Source: Ralstonia sp. 25mfcol4.1 (GTDB lineage Bacteria > Pseudomonadota > Gammaproteobacteria > Burkholderiales > Burkholderiaceae). From it: 64,000 bases of DNA. The position numbers and the translations under genes were made by a program. Positions 29,250 through 36,405 of this stretch are shown here, in pieces (position 1 is the first letter of the stretch; every line of letters begins with the position of its first letter). The DNA is taken from the NCBI RefSeq assembly GCF_900104095.1, contig NZ_FNJO01000001.1, positions 248,001-312,000 of the forward strand. The letters are read 5' to 3'. Under the pieces are notes generated by a model. That model searched no databases and was not told where the DNA came from. It saw nothing but the letters and a program-made list of their open reading frames with translations.

Positions 29250-30551
29250 CTACTTCACAGGTTTGCCGATGCTTGTATTACACGATTTGCACAGGCAACG
29301 TCCGTTCGCCAGAGACGTTGGACCGCCATGCGCCCATTGCGTTTCGTGATCAGCATGCATTTCATCAATAATCACCTCGACGCCACACGCAGCGCACTTC
29401 TTTCCACCCAAAATCCAAATCGCCAAACGCTCTTCATCAGTAAAGAGTCGTTTAGGATCTTTCAAGGCAACATCTGGATTCTCCAGCAAGAAGTATCTTG
29501 TGAGAGTTGCAACCCTGTCGCGTAGACTGTTCAGGTCATTTGTGCCCTGCTGCATTAACCTTCCAAATTCGATAAGATTTGAATCCCTTTCATCCTCAGG
29601 TAACTCTAGGTTCTCAGTTCGCTTAACGTGAAATTTAGAAAGAAATACCTTGATCCGCTCAAAAAGCTTTGAATCACCATATTCTGAAGTTATTCTCTTG
29701 ATGAAGATATAGTAAAGCGGCGGATAGGCCTGCTTTGATAACAGCGGATCTTTATCTGAGAATACCTTACTTACTGCCTTTAGCTGATCCGTGACACGCT
29801 TCTTTAGACCTGCCACCGCAGCCGTACTCATATTCTTGTTTTTTGCAACCAAATCATCTAGGAAACGCTTCTTCAAATCTGCATACGGACCACCACCTGA
29901 CTGAGCAGTGTGCTCAAGATGCAAGAATTTGGCTGCAATCTCATAGTGCTGATAACGCTTGTTTGCTATTTTTATTTTCTTCGCAAAGAAATCTTCTTTC
30001 GCAACTTCGCGAATTAGCTTACACATTTCCCCGCCCATCGCATTACGCTTCTCAGCTGCGTTCAACGGCTCGCCGTTATTAAGCCTGGAGAACAGTTCTT
30101 CGATGTCATCGTCGGCAGCGCCTTGTATCAGAACGATAGACAGTACGGCACCACGGAACTCTTCTTTCCAGTAATCACTCAGTTCGTTGAATGTGGACCC
30201 TGGCTCGGGATCTGCCTGGCCCGTTCTAGGATCCAGTAACGCGAAATCCGGCGCAAGACCGAAATGCCCCTGAAGAAAGGAAAAAATGGTGTGCAACCGC
30301 TGCTTCCCATCCACAACCGCAAAATCCTTCAATCCCCCATTTGTCCTCATGTCGTGGAAATAGAGTTTGGGAACATCGAATCTGTTCAGGATGGAGTCGA
30401 TGAACAGTTGCTGTCGATCTTTTGACCACACCGCCGATTCGCGTTGGTACTCTGGGCTTTCTTCAATAGAGTTTCTCAGCATCCAGAGCTTCGAGATTGG
30501 AAAAGGCTGTTCTATGCAGTGCACTGTATACTCCAATTTTAATGAGCCCAT
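29250..30551 (-). CDS. DUF262-HNH nuclease, GmrSD-like (probable antiphage restriction protein)
   Basis: The 433-residue protein has an N-terminal DUF262 (GmrS/ParB-Srx-like) domain, with the nucleotide-hydrolysis motif VVDGKQRLHTI (residues 79-89) and the partner motif LFSRLNNGEPLNAAEKRN (153-170). A helical middle follows, then a C-terminal HNH domain: Zn cysteines 386, 389, 421, 424, catalytic His402 in ADHETQWAHGG and Asn416. GmrSD-type enzymes cleave modified phage DNA, and SspE pairs DUF262 with a related nuclease. It is in strikingly A+T-rich DNA, opposite to the phage module, which marks it as imported cargo. All key residues look intact. Confidence 0.88.
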   Translation of the reverse strand: MGSLKLEYTVHCIEQPFPISKLWMLRNSIEESPEYQRESAVWSKDRQQLFIDSILNRFDVPKLYFHDMRTNGGLKDFAVVDGKQRLHTIFSFLQGHFGLAPDFALLDPRTGQADPEPGSTFNELSDYWKEEFRGAVLSIVLIQGAADDDIEELFSRLNNGEPLNAAEKRNAMGGEMCKLIREVAKEDFFAKKIKIANKRYQHYEIAAKFLHLEHTAQSGGGPYADLKKRFLDDLVAKNKNMSTAAVAGLKKRVTDQLKAVSKVFSDKDPLLSKQAYPPLYYIFIKRITSEYGDSKLFERIKVFLSKFHVKRTENLELPEDERDSNLIEFGRLMQQGTNDLNSLRDRVATLTRYFLLENPDVALKDPKRLFTDEERLAIWILGGKKCAACGVEVIIDEMHADHETQWAHGGPTSLANGRCLCKSCNTSIGKPVK

Positions 30552-30689
30552 TACGCCATCAAAGACATGAGAAATGCAAGTGACTTTTTCATAACTTCAC
30601 CGCAATTCTATCAATGATGCGTAAGAATAACTTCAAAAAAAACAAATCTACGGGAAAAACGAATAACGGCATAATTCCATGTTATATCA

Positions 30690-30755
30690 TCGTTGCGTGG
30701 CAGAGTTTGAACCTGCGGCCATCAAGCGATGAGCCCCGCGAACCTACAGACCATA
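30690..30755 (-). pseudogene. Degenerate tRNA-fMet-like relic
   Basis: On the minus strand, a GGGGCTCATCG anticodon-loop-like stretch, a GCAGGTTCAAACTCTGC segment forming a T arm (5-bp stem, 7-base loop) and a terminal CGCAACGA resemble the 3' two-thirds of bacterial initiator tRNA (CTCATAA loop, CAGGTTCAAATCCTG, CGCAACCA). The anticodon stem is broken and the 5' acceptor is missing. It lies between the two cargo genes and could be the scar of an attachment site of an earlier element. Chance similarity remains possible. Confidence 0.4.
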
Positions 30756-30785
30756 TGGAAAAATGGAGCAGACTTTATCGTCCCA

Positions 30786-31802
30786 TCAATAGCGACGTGG
30801 CATCGCTTCTATCTCGATTTCATCTGCATCCAGCACCACATGCTTTACGCCTGTCAACTTGGAATTTTGGACATCAAATGCCAGCTTCGCAGTACCCGTA
30901 AGGTGCGTGGTTTCGCCAACCCATTCCGATACATAGTCTGGGGGTTCGTCTGGCCCTCTGTATTCCTCCCATTGCAAGTCGTGCTCATGCTCAACTCGAA
31001 CGTCGAATGTCGCCGTGCATTCGTTATCTCCAAGCGCAACAATATTTATTTCTGAAACTTCCGCACCAAAATTTTTACTATTGTGGATCTCAAAAAATCC
31101 ATGGGCATGTCTATAGCCCAGAGCATCAAATTTGTTTTGTATTTCAGACTCAATTACATCCAGACCATCCTCGATGGCTGAGTGCATCTTTTGGACGATA
31201 TCATCCTTGGAGATTAGAAGTTCCGTCGGACGCGGCAGGCTTTTGAAATACAGGAGATTCGAAAATCTCTCGCATGCAAGCTTAAAATCTTGATCTTCAG
31301 ACACAACTGCGATGCAAGACCCGCTCTTTTCCGAATATATATCCAGAATGGAAATAGCAAAGGCGTCCGGAAATTCCTTGCGTTTCTTCCCCTCGCCAAA
31401 AGGTGGGGTCACCGCGTCGTACCAATTCATCACCGTTTTGACATCGACCTGTTCGTAACCAAGCCTGATTACATCAAACTGCTTTAGGAAAATATTCCAT
31501 TCAGTGGTGGCCACGCGCGCGACCTCCCAATTTTCCAGGTTTGGATCTGTCCTTTTTGGGAAGCTACTCCACTTCGCCAAAAAGGGTGCTCTTCGACGAG
31601 CAATTTCGAGAGCGTCTAACGCTTCCTTCGACCGATCCCTAATCTGCCGTTTCACCTCCCGTTCCGTCGGATCGGGAAGTATTAGCTTTAGATTTGCACT
31701 CTTTGCTGCGGCAGTGAACGTTGTGAGCGCGGTCGATGCGAAGTTGTACTGTTGTCCGGCCAGGACGCTGGTATCGAGGAATACTGCTGCGGGCATCGAC
31801 AT
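30786..31802 (-). CDS. PIN-domain (DUF4935-like) protein
   Basis: The 338-residue protein starts with a PIN ribonuclease fold: Asp10 in VFLDTSVLAG, Glu47 in DPTEREVKRQI, Asp146 in EFPDAFAISIL and Asp170/Asp172 in VVSEDQDF form the metal-binding acid set. The remaining 130 residues are a beta-rich C-terminal domain. PIN proteins of this size (DUF4935 type) are RNases found in defence and toxin loci; no antitoxin gene accompanies it. It is 234 nt upstream of the DUF262-HNH gene on the same strand in equally A+T-rich DNA, so both may form one cargo module. The start could also be the ATG two codons in. Confidence 0.8.
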   Translation of the reverse strand: MSMPAAVFLDTSVLAGQQYNFASTALTTFTAAAKSANLKLILPDPTEREVKRQIRDRSKEALDALEIARRRAPFLAKWSSFPKRTDPNLENWEVARVATTEWNIFLKQFDVIRLGYEQVDVKTVMNWYDAVTPPFGEGKKRKEFPDAFAISILDIYSEKSGSCIAVVSEDQDFKLACERFSNLLYFKSLPRPTELLISKDDIVQKMHSAIEDGLDVIESEIQNKFDALGYRHAHGFFEIHNSKNFGAEVSEINIVALGDNECTATFDVRVEHEHDLQWEEYRGPDEPPDYVSEWVGETTHLTGTAKLAFDVQNSKLTGVKHVVLDADEIEIEAMPRRY

Positions 31803-31940
31803 GTCGGTTCGCGGCTACGAATTAGGTAGCCTCATGATACCGCCACCCGACATCCTCTCGTCTTTGGGAGATTATGTACGCATGCCTGGCAAACCCATCT
31901 CACATGCTTTAGACTAGCGGCTCATCTGTTCGATGCGAGC

Positions 31941-31989
31941 CCTTCACACGGCAGGGGTCACAGGTTCAATCCCTGTACCACCCACCAGA
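31941..31989. repeat. attR, right copy of the 49-bp direct repeat
   Basis: This is an exact copy of 21043-21091. Only the anticodon-to-CCA part of tRNA-Val is present, and upstream sequence shows no D arm or acceptor 5' strand, so it is the displaced original 3' end of the tRNA gene and not a second tRNA. Confidence 0.95.
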
Positions 31990-31995
31990 TTCGTC

Positions 31996-32025
31996 AAAAA
32001 GCCCAGCAGCGATGCTGGGCTTTTT
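31996..32025 (+). terminator. Original tRNA-Val terminator, displaced by the element
   Basis: AAAAAGCCCAGCA and TGCTGGGCTTTTT form a 13-bp stem with a GCGA loop and T-run, six nt past attR. Before integration it would have lain directly after tRNA-Val. Confidence 0.88.
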
Positions 32026-32078
32026 GTTTTGGCGTTGGACATCGGTGCCGATCACCCGATCGACCAACGCGCCGTCAG

Positions 32079-32882
32079 CTACGCCACCAGAATTTCTTCA
32101 ATGGCGGCCCGAGCGAAGCGGATGAACGCCGCCACCTGCTGCGCATCTGCCGGAGCCGACGCCGGCCCGCCATCCAGATACCCTGCCCTCGCCGCGATCA
32201 TGACTGGTCGGAATGCCTCGTGCAGCCGCTCCAGTACCCACGTCGCCGCCACGTCCTTCGGTGCGATCTTTCCGGTTACCGCGCTGTACCAGATCCGGGC
32301 CAGTGCCAGCACGACGTTGCGTTCGTCGCCCTTCCAATCCGCTTCGGCATTCCACTGCGCTGCGGTATCGCGCAGCGCGCGGCGGAAATCTTTCGCGGGG
32401 ATGGCGTCGAGTAGGGTCTCGGCCGAAGGGCCCACCAGTGCCACGCTGTGCTGGCGCGCCTTCGTCAGCAGGATGGCCAGGTCGTGATCGAGAACTGGCG
32501 ATTCGACGATGTCGGCCTGCAAATCGGTGCGCAGCCATTCACCGAACTGGATCTCGCGCCTGGCCGGGTAGCGCCAGGGCACCACCTCATCGCGCGCCAC
32601 CACGGTGACTTCCAGCGAGCGCCACGGCCCGCCGCTGCCTGGCGGCACGGAAACCGTCAATAGATCGCGCATCAATGCGCGCCTGGCGGATTCTTCGAGC
32701 CGCGTCCGCACGATCACCAGCAGATCGATATCGCTGCATGGCTTCAATCCGCCATCGATGGCCGATCCGAACAGGTGGATGCCAATCAGCGTGCCGCCTG
32801 AATGTCGCGCGATCACTGCGCAGGCCAGCAAGGTCTGCTCTGAATTATCTACGGGAACGATCGTGCGTGCCATCTCAGTCAT
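32079..32882 (-). CDS. Aminoglycoside nucleotidyltransferase ANT(3'')-type (AadA-like)
   Basis: The 267-residue protein has the AadA architecture: nucleotidyltransferase motif LFGSAIDGGLKPCSDIDLLV near residues 38-57 (GS-x-DGGLKP-SD-x-D with the metal-binding Asp pair), a third acidic position in LEVTVVARDEVVPW, and the C-terminal helical domain with WNAEADWKGDERNVVLALARIWYS. The family adenylylates streptomycin and spectinomycin. It lies outside the element, 90 nt beyond attR, with host-like base composition, so it appears to be a resident chromosomal gene. Whether it gives resistance depends on expression. A downstream in-frame ATG at 32873 is possible. Confidence 0.87.
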   Translation of the reverse strand: MTEMARTIVPVDNSEQTLLACAVIARHSGGTLIGIHLFGSAIDGGLKPCSDIDLLVIVRTRLEESARRALMRDLLTVSVPPGSGGPWRSLEVTVVARDEVVPWRYPARREIQFGEWLRTDLQADIVESPVLDHDLAILLTKARQHSVALVGPSAETLLDAIPAKDFRRALRDTAAQWNAEADWKGDERNVVLALARIWYSAVTGKIAPKDVAATWVLERLHEAFRPVMIAARAGYLDGGPASAPADAQQVAAFIRFARAAIEEILVA

Positions 32883-33045
32883 CGACAGACCCTTTCCGGT
32901 CAGATTTCACCCGGCAAGCATACGGCCCTCGAACACAAAGGGCACGCGTTCGTCGGATAAACATTGGAGACGATGACAGTCAGAAGTTGAGTCGGGAGAG
33001 ATTCCCCGTCTACCATAGCCGCACGGCGATTATCAAGAGTGGCAA

Positions 33046-33147
33046 ATGAATCACTCCAAAGACGCTATCCTGCAGGGGCTGACGGAGCGCATAGCCGTCC
33101 AGGTACTACGCGGAAATCCGCTTCACCACCAGACAGGACCGACCTGA
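33046..33147 (+). CDS. Possible 33-residue small protein
   Basis: An ATG at 33046 follows AAGAGTGG and opens a 33-codon frame (MNHSKDAILQGLTERIAVQ at its start) ending 11 nt before the next gene. The composition is protein-like (an amphipathic helix), and the spacing suits a leader or small gene in one operon with the next two. Evidence is thin. The rest of the 276-nt gap upstream shows no other gene. Confidence 0.3.
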   Translation: MNHSKDAILQGLTERIAVQVLRGNPLHHQTGPT

Positions 33148-33158
33148 AAACCATCCCT

Positions 33159-33407
33159 ATGTCGAAGAGTTCGAAGAAAAAGTACCTCAAGGCCCTGAAC
33201 CGGAGCCTTAAGAAGGAAGCCGGAAAGGATTTCGCGTCGAGCTTTGTGTTCTATCCGCCCGGCGCCAAGCCCAGGGACGCCACCGGCGTGACCGCCAGCG
33301 AGGCCGCCAATCCGCAGGAACTGAAGCTCATGGAGGCCGTGCAGGCGCGCGTGTTCGCGGAATTCAGCGGCCCCTCCGAGCGCCGCCTGATCACCAGCCG
33401 GAGGTAG
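33159..33407 (+). CDS. Small basic protein, paralogous to the gene at 62824-63048
   Basis: The 82-residue protein starts with a Lys-rich segment (MSKSSKKKYLKALNRSLKK) and contains FVFYPPGAKPRDATGV. The same pattern (YL-x2-LN-x-SL-[KR][KR] ... FVF-x-PPGA-x5-GV) occurs in the 74-residue protein at 62824-63048, so both belong to one small family of unknown function. It is followed after 6 nt by the MEKHLA gene, presumably in one operon. Confidence 0.65.
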   Translation: MSKSSKKKYLKALNRSLKKEAGKDFASSFVFYPPGAKPRDATGVTASEAANPQELKLMEAVQARVFAEFSGPSERRLITSRR

Positions 33408-33413
33408 TCGTCC

Positions 33414-33872
33414 TTGCTTCCCCGTTACAGCGACCCCGCGTTCTACGCGCTCCTTGCCAGCAGCTATGCACGACTGCTGGGAAAGTCACTGGTGCCTGAG
33501 CCGATGCCGGCGACCGAAGCCGCCGCATGGCTCTATGAAACGGCGCCCTTCGCCATCCTCGCCCACAATACCGCGCCCGACCCGGTGTTCGTCTACGGCA
33601 ACAAGGCCGCCCAGCGACGCTTCGAGTACGACTGGGACGAGATCACACGGCTGCCATCGCGCCTGTCTGCCGAAGCGCCGAACCGCGAGGAGCGGCAGCG
33701 TTTTCTCGAACGGGTGCAGCAACAGGGCTACGAGTCGGGCTACAAGGGCGTGCGCATTACCAAGTCCGGACGCCGCTTCATGATCGAGGAAGCCACGCTG
33801 TGGCAGATGTTCGATACCGACGGCGTGCTACACGGACAGGCCGTGATCATTCCACGAACACGGGATTTGTGA
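33414..33872 (+). CDS. MEKHLA-domain protein (PAS-related)
   Basis: The 152-residue protein matches the bacterial stand-alone MEKHLA family, a PAS-like fold: LLASSYARLLGKSLVP near the start, FVYGNKAAQRRFEYDWDEIT near residues 60-79 and GVRITKSGRRFMIEEATLWQMFD near residues 112-134. Such domains are thought to sense small ligands or redox state; the role here is unknown. The start used is a TTG nine bases after GGAGG. It lies 6 nt after the small basic protein gene. Confidence 0.75.
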   Translation: MLPRYSDPAFYALLASSYARLLGKSLVPEPMPATEAAAWLYETAPFAILAHNTAPDPVFVYGNKAAQRRFEYDWDEITRLPSRLSAEAPNREERQRFLERVQQQGYESGYKGVRITKSGRRFMIEEATLWQMFDTDGVLHGQAVIIPRTRDL

Positions 33873-34044
33873 GCGCCTCCGGCACACGCGCGGACTCCGC
33901 TTCCGCCCGTTCAGCCTCGACCTGGTGCAGAAAATGCTCGATGCTGTATCTCGCATGGCTGTCCCCTGGCAGCTCTTCCGGCCAGTTGGCCGGGCGCTCG
34001 TCGGGCAGGTTGTCGCATCGACCCCGGACACATTGCCGTTGCAT
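33847..34044 (-). CDS. Possible small hypothetical protein
   Basis: A minus-strand frame of 65 codons fills the gap between the MEKHLA gene and the rhodanese gene. Its codons have G/C-rich third positions like real genes here, and the translation (NLPDERPANWPEELPGDSHA, then an acidic helix) is protein-like. It overlaps the 3' end of the convergent MEKHLA gene by 26 nt, and no clear ribosome site is seen. No family is recognised. Confidence 0.3.
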   Translation of the reverse strand: MQRQCVRGRCDNLPDERPANWPEELPGDSHARYSIEHFLHQVEAERAEAESARVPEALTNPVFVE

Positions 34045-34099
34045 TGGCGATGGCCCGCTGCGTTGCGCAGGGGCTTCGCCTTGGCGCAATACGGTTAGC

Positions 34100-35701
34100 T
34101 CAAGCCACCTCAAAGAAATGCGTGCCGTCGCGATCGAGTTGTGCAATCAGGCCGAACTCCCAATCGAGGTACGCCTGCATGGCAGCCGCTGCGTTGTCAG
34201 TGCCCTCGTACGGACGGCGATAGCGATCCGTACGCGGCACGGCCAGACGGGTTTCGCCCGGCTCGGCTGGCAGGCCCGCGTCGAACCAGGCCGTGTTGCC
34301 GCCTTCGAGCACAAACACCTCCGAAGTGGTCAGCGCCTGCAGGTCCACGGCCGCGAATCGCGCCAGCAGGCTTGACCCGCAGGTCAGCACATAGCGGCGG
34401 GCCGGCGGGATAGCGCGCAGCGCCTGGGCCAGCTGCGCCCGGATCGCGAACCACGCACCGGGGATATGGCGCTTGACGTAATTGGCGCTGGCTGTCACGT
34501 CAATGACGGCCACATCGCCGGTTTCCAGCCAGCTGGACAGCGTTGCCGGCGTGATCGTGGGCACTTCCGGCGTGGCGGGACGATTCGCCGCCGGGGTGCC
34601 GCGCTCGCTGCGCAGGGCATCGCCGACCGGCTTCACCACATGGACGTCCCACCCCATCTGGGCCAGCCACGACGCGGTCATGTTCGCGCGCACATCGTCA
34701 TCGTCCGCCAGCACGATGCGCGCGCCACGCACCGGCGCATGGTGATCGGTTTCCTGCACCAGCTGCCCGCCCGGCGCGCTGGCGAAGCCCGGCAGATGGC
34801 CATCGGCGTATTCCTCGGGCGTGCGCACGTCGAAGCGGTACACGGTGCGGCCCGGGGCCTCCAGCGATGCCAGCGCATCATGCGCGATGCGCTTCACGCC
34901 CGCCCTGTCCGCTATGGCGCGGGCGCCTGCACGGGCCTGTTCCAGGTTGGCCGCGCCCACCTGCGCCGGTGCGCGGCGGCTCGCGCCGTGCGACAACGTC
35001 TGCCCGGCCAGGGTCCACCCGATCGTTCCATTGCGCAGCGCAGCCACGCGGTTCGGAATACCGGCATTGATCAGCGACTGGGTGCCGATGATGCTGCGGG
35101 TACGACCCGCGCAATTGACGACGACTTGCGTGGCGGGGTTGGGAGCCAGTTCGCGCACACGTAGCACCAGTTCCGCGCCGGGCACGCTCGTCGACGTGGG
35201 AATGTTCATGGTCTGGTATTCGTCGAAGCGGCGCGCGTCGACGATCACCACATCGGCCTTGCGGTCGATCAGCGCCTGCACCTCCGGGGCGCTCAGCGAG
35301 GGCGTGTGCCGCTTCGCCTCGACCAGTTCTCCAAACGACTTGCTCGGCACGTTGACGTCCCGGAACACTTCGCCGCCGCCGTCGATCCATGCTTCCAGGC
35401 CGCCGTCGAGCAGCGACACATCGGTATAGCCAAGCGTACGCAGCACGCTTGCGGCACGCGGCGCCAGGTCTTCGCCGTCATGCCGGCCGTAGACCACGAT
35501 ACGGGTATCGCGCCGCGGGATGCGCGTCCAGGCTTCGAGTTCGAGCTTCGACAGCGGGAAGTTGGCCGCCCAGAGCGGATGCTGCTGCGCGAACGGGTCT
35601 TCCTCGCGCACATCCACCAGCGCAATCTCGGTGCGGTCCAGCAACGCCTGGCGCACTGCCTGGCTGGTCGTGACGGGAAACGGATGGCTGGCTGCGGTCA
35701 T
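34100..35701 (-). CDS. Four-module rhodanese-like sulfurtransferase
   Basis: The 533-residue protein contains four rhodanese modules (about 10-115, 130-225, 265-360, 380-480). Modules 2 and 4 carry an active-site Cys loop (Cys197 in VVNCAGRTRS; Cys441 in LTCGSSLLA), while modules 1 (VVYGRHDGED) and 3 (VLADDDDVRA) lack it, giving an inactive-active-inactive-active pattern as in two fused thiosulfate sulfurtransferases. It transfers sulfane sulfur to thiol acceptors. Its start at 35701 overlaps the stop of the thiol dioxygenase gene by ATGA, so the two are coupled and probably act together in sulfur oxidation. An upstream extension to 36028 only shadows the dioxygenase. Confidence 0.88.
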   Translation of the reverse strand: MTAASHPFPVTTSQAVRQALLDRTEIALVDVREEDPFAQQHPLWAANFPLSKLELEAWTRIPRRDTRIVVYGRHDGEDLAPRAASVLRTLGYTDVSLLDGGLEAWIDGGGEVFRDVNVPSKSFGELVEAKRHTPSLSAPEVQALIDRKADVVIVDARRFDEYQTMNIPTSTSVPGAELVLRVRELAPNPATQVVVNCAGRTRSIIGTQSLINAGIPNRVAALRNGTIGWTLAGQTLSHGASRRAPAQVGAANLEQARAGARAIADRAGVKRIAHDALASLEAPGRTVYRFDVRTPEEYADGHLPGFASAPGGQLVQETDHHAPVRGARIVLADDDDVRANMTASWLAQMGWDVHVVKPVGDALRSERGTPAANRPATPEVPTITPATLSSWLETGDVAVIDVTASANYVKRHIPGAWFAIRAQLAQALRAIPPARRYVLTCGSSLLARFAAVDLQALTTSEVFVLEGGNTAWFDAGLPAEPGETRLAVPRTDRYRRPYEGTDNAAAAMQAYLDWEFGLIAQLDRDGTHFFEVA

Positions 35702-36318
35702 GGTGCGACGGATTCCTTCGAGCGGTCCCAGGGATTGGGCAAGGTGGTATTGGAGTAGCCGGAGACAAAGGTCTTGCTGCCGCCGGCTTCCGGATAGACA
35801 TGGCGGCTTACCGCGCCGATATTGGCGCCGTAGACGTGGATGCTGATCGATACACGGTCGTCGAAGGCATTGTGAACGCGGTGGATATCGCCCACCGTTG
35901 GCGACACCGCCTCCACCTGGCCCGGCTCCAGCCGTACGGCCTCGCCTGCCGACCGGGGCACGCCGTCGCCGTGTATCGCGTAGGGCTGCGCGTACTCGGC
36001 GCCGCGCAGCATGCCGATCAGGCCCCACACCGTATGGTCGTGGATCGGCGTGCGCTGTCCCGGCCCCCAGACGAAGCTGACGATCGAGAACCGCTCGGCG
36101 GAATCGCAGTGCAGCAGCATCTGCTGGTAGAACTCGGGATGGGGCTGCGCATAGGCTTCGGGCAACCAGTCGTCCCGCGCCACCAGCTTTGCCAGTAGCG
36201 CGCTGCCTTCGTCGAGGATGCGGGGCTCGTCCGGCTGCTGGTCGAGCAAGGCGGAAAAGGCGGTGATGAAGTCGCGCAGCGGCGCCAGCGCGTGCGCGCC
36301 AGGTAGCGTCTCGGCCAT
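35698..36318 (-). CDS. Cysteine dioxygenase-family thiol dioxygenase
   Basis: The 206-residue cupin protein has the iron motif PIHDHTVWGLIGMLRGAE near residues 89-106 and a second His in HRVHNAFDDRVSISIHVYG near residue 155. The family oxidises cysteine to cysteine sulfinate; some bacterial members prefer 3-mercaptopropionate, and sequence alone does not settle this. The start at 36318 is the conventional N-terminus; upstream extension is not supported. It is coupled to the rhodanese gene by ATGA and lies 87 nt after the DszC/SfnC-like gene on the same strand. Confidence 0.87.
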   Translation of the reverse strand: MAETLPGAHALAPLRDFITAFSALLDQQPDEPRILDEGSALLAKLVARDDWLPEAYAQPHPEFYQQMLLHCDSAERFSIVSFVWGPGQRTPIHDHTVWGLIGMLRGAEYAQPYAIHGDGVPRSAGEAVRLEPGQVEAVSPTVGDIHRVHNAFDDRVSISIHVYGANIGAVSRHVYPEAGGSKTFVSGYSNTTLPNPWDRSKESVAP

Positions 36319-36405
36319 GGCTTGTCTCCAGATTCTCGTGTGCCGTCTAGGCTGCGGCACATCGCACACAACCATAGCACGGCCGGTAGTCGGGGGCGCG
36401 CCGGC

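Larger units (their letters stand above)
21043..31989. mobile_element. Integrated phage-satellite-like element in tRNA-Val with A+T-rich defence cargo
   Basis: The 10.9-kb unit is defined by identical 49-bp repeats at each end and an integrase next to attL. From left to right it holds a terminator, integrase, a regulatory/excision gene, RepA-like helicase with iterons, small phage-like genes, a terminase small subunit, a coiled-coil protein, an HK97-like capsid protein, a strong terminator, and then two minus-strand genes (DUF262-HNH nuclease and PIN protein) in clearly lower-G+C DNA. There is no large terminase, portal, maturation protease, tail, lysis or conjugation gene. This points to a satellite that exploits a helper phage rather than a prophage or ICE. 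Decay from a larger prophage is the main alternative, but the genes are intact and overlap neatly. Confidence 0.85.

Noticed and set aside
31941..31989. Second tRNA-Val gene
   Set aside because: Only the 3' half of the tRNA is present, with no acceptor 5' strand or D arm; it is attR.
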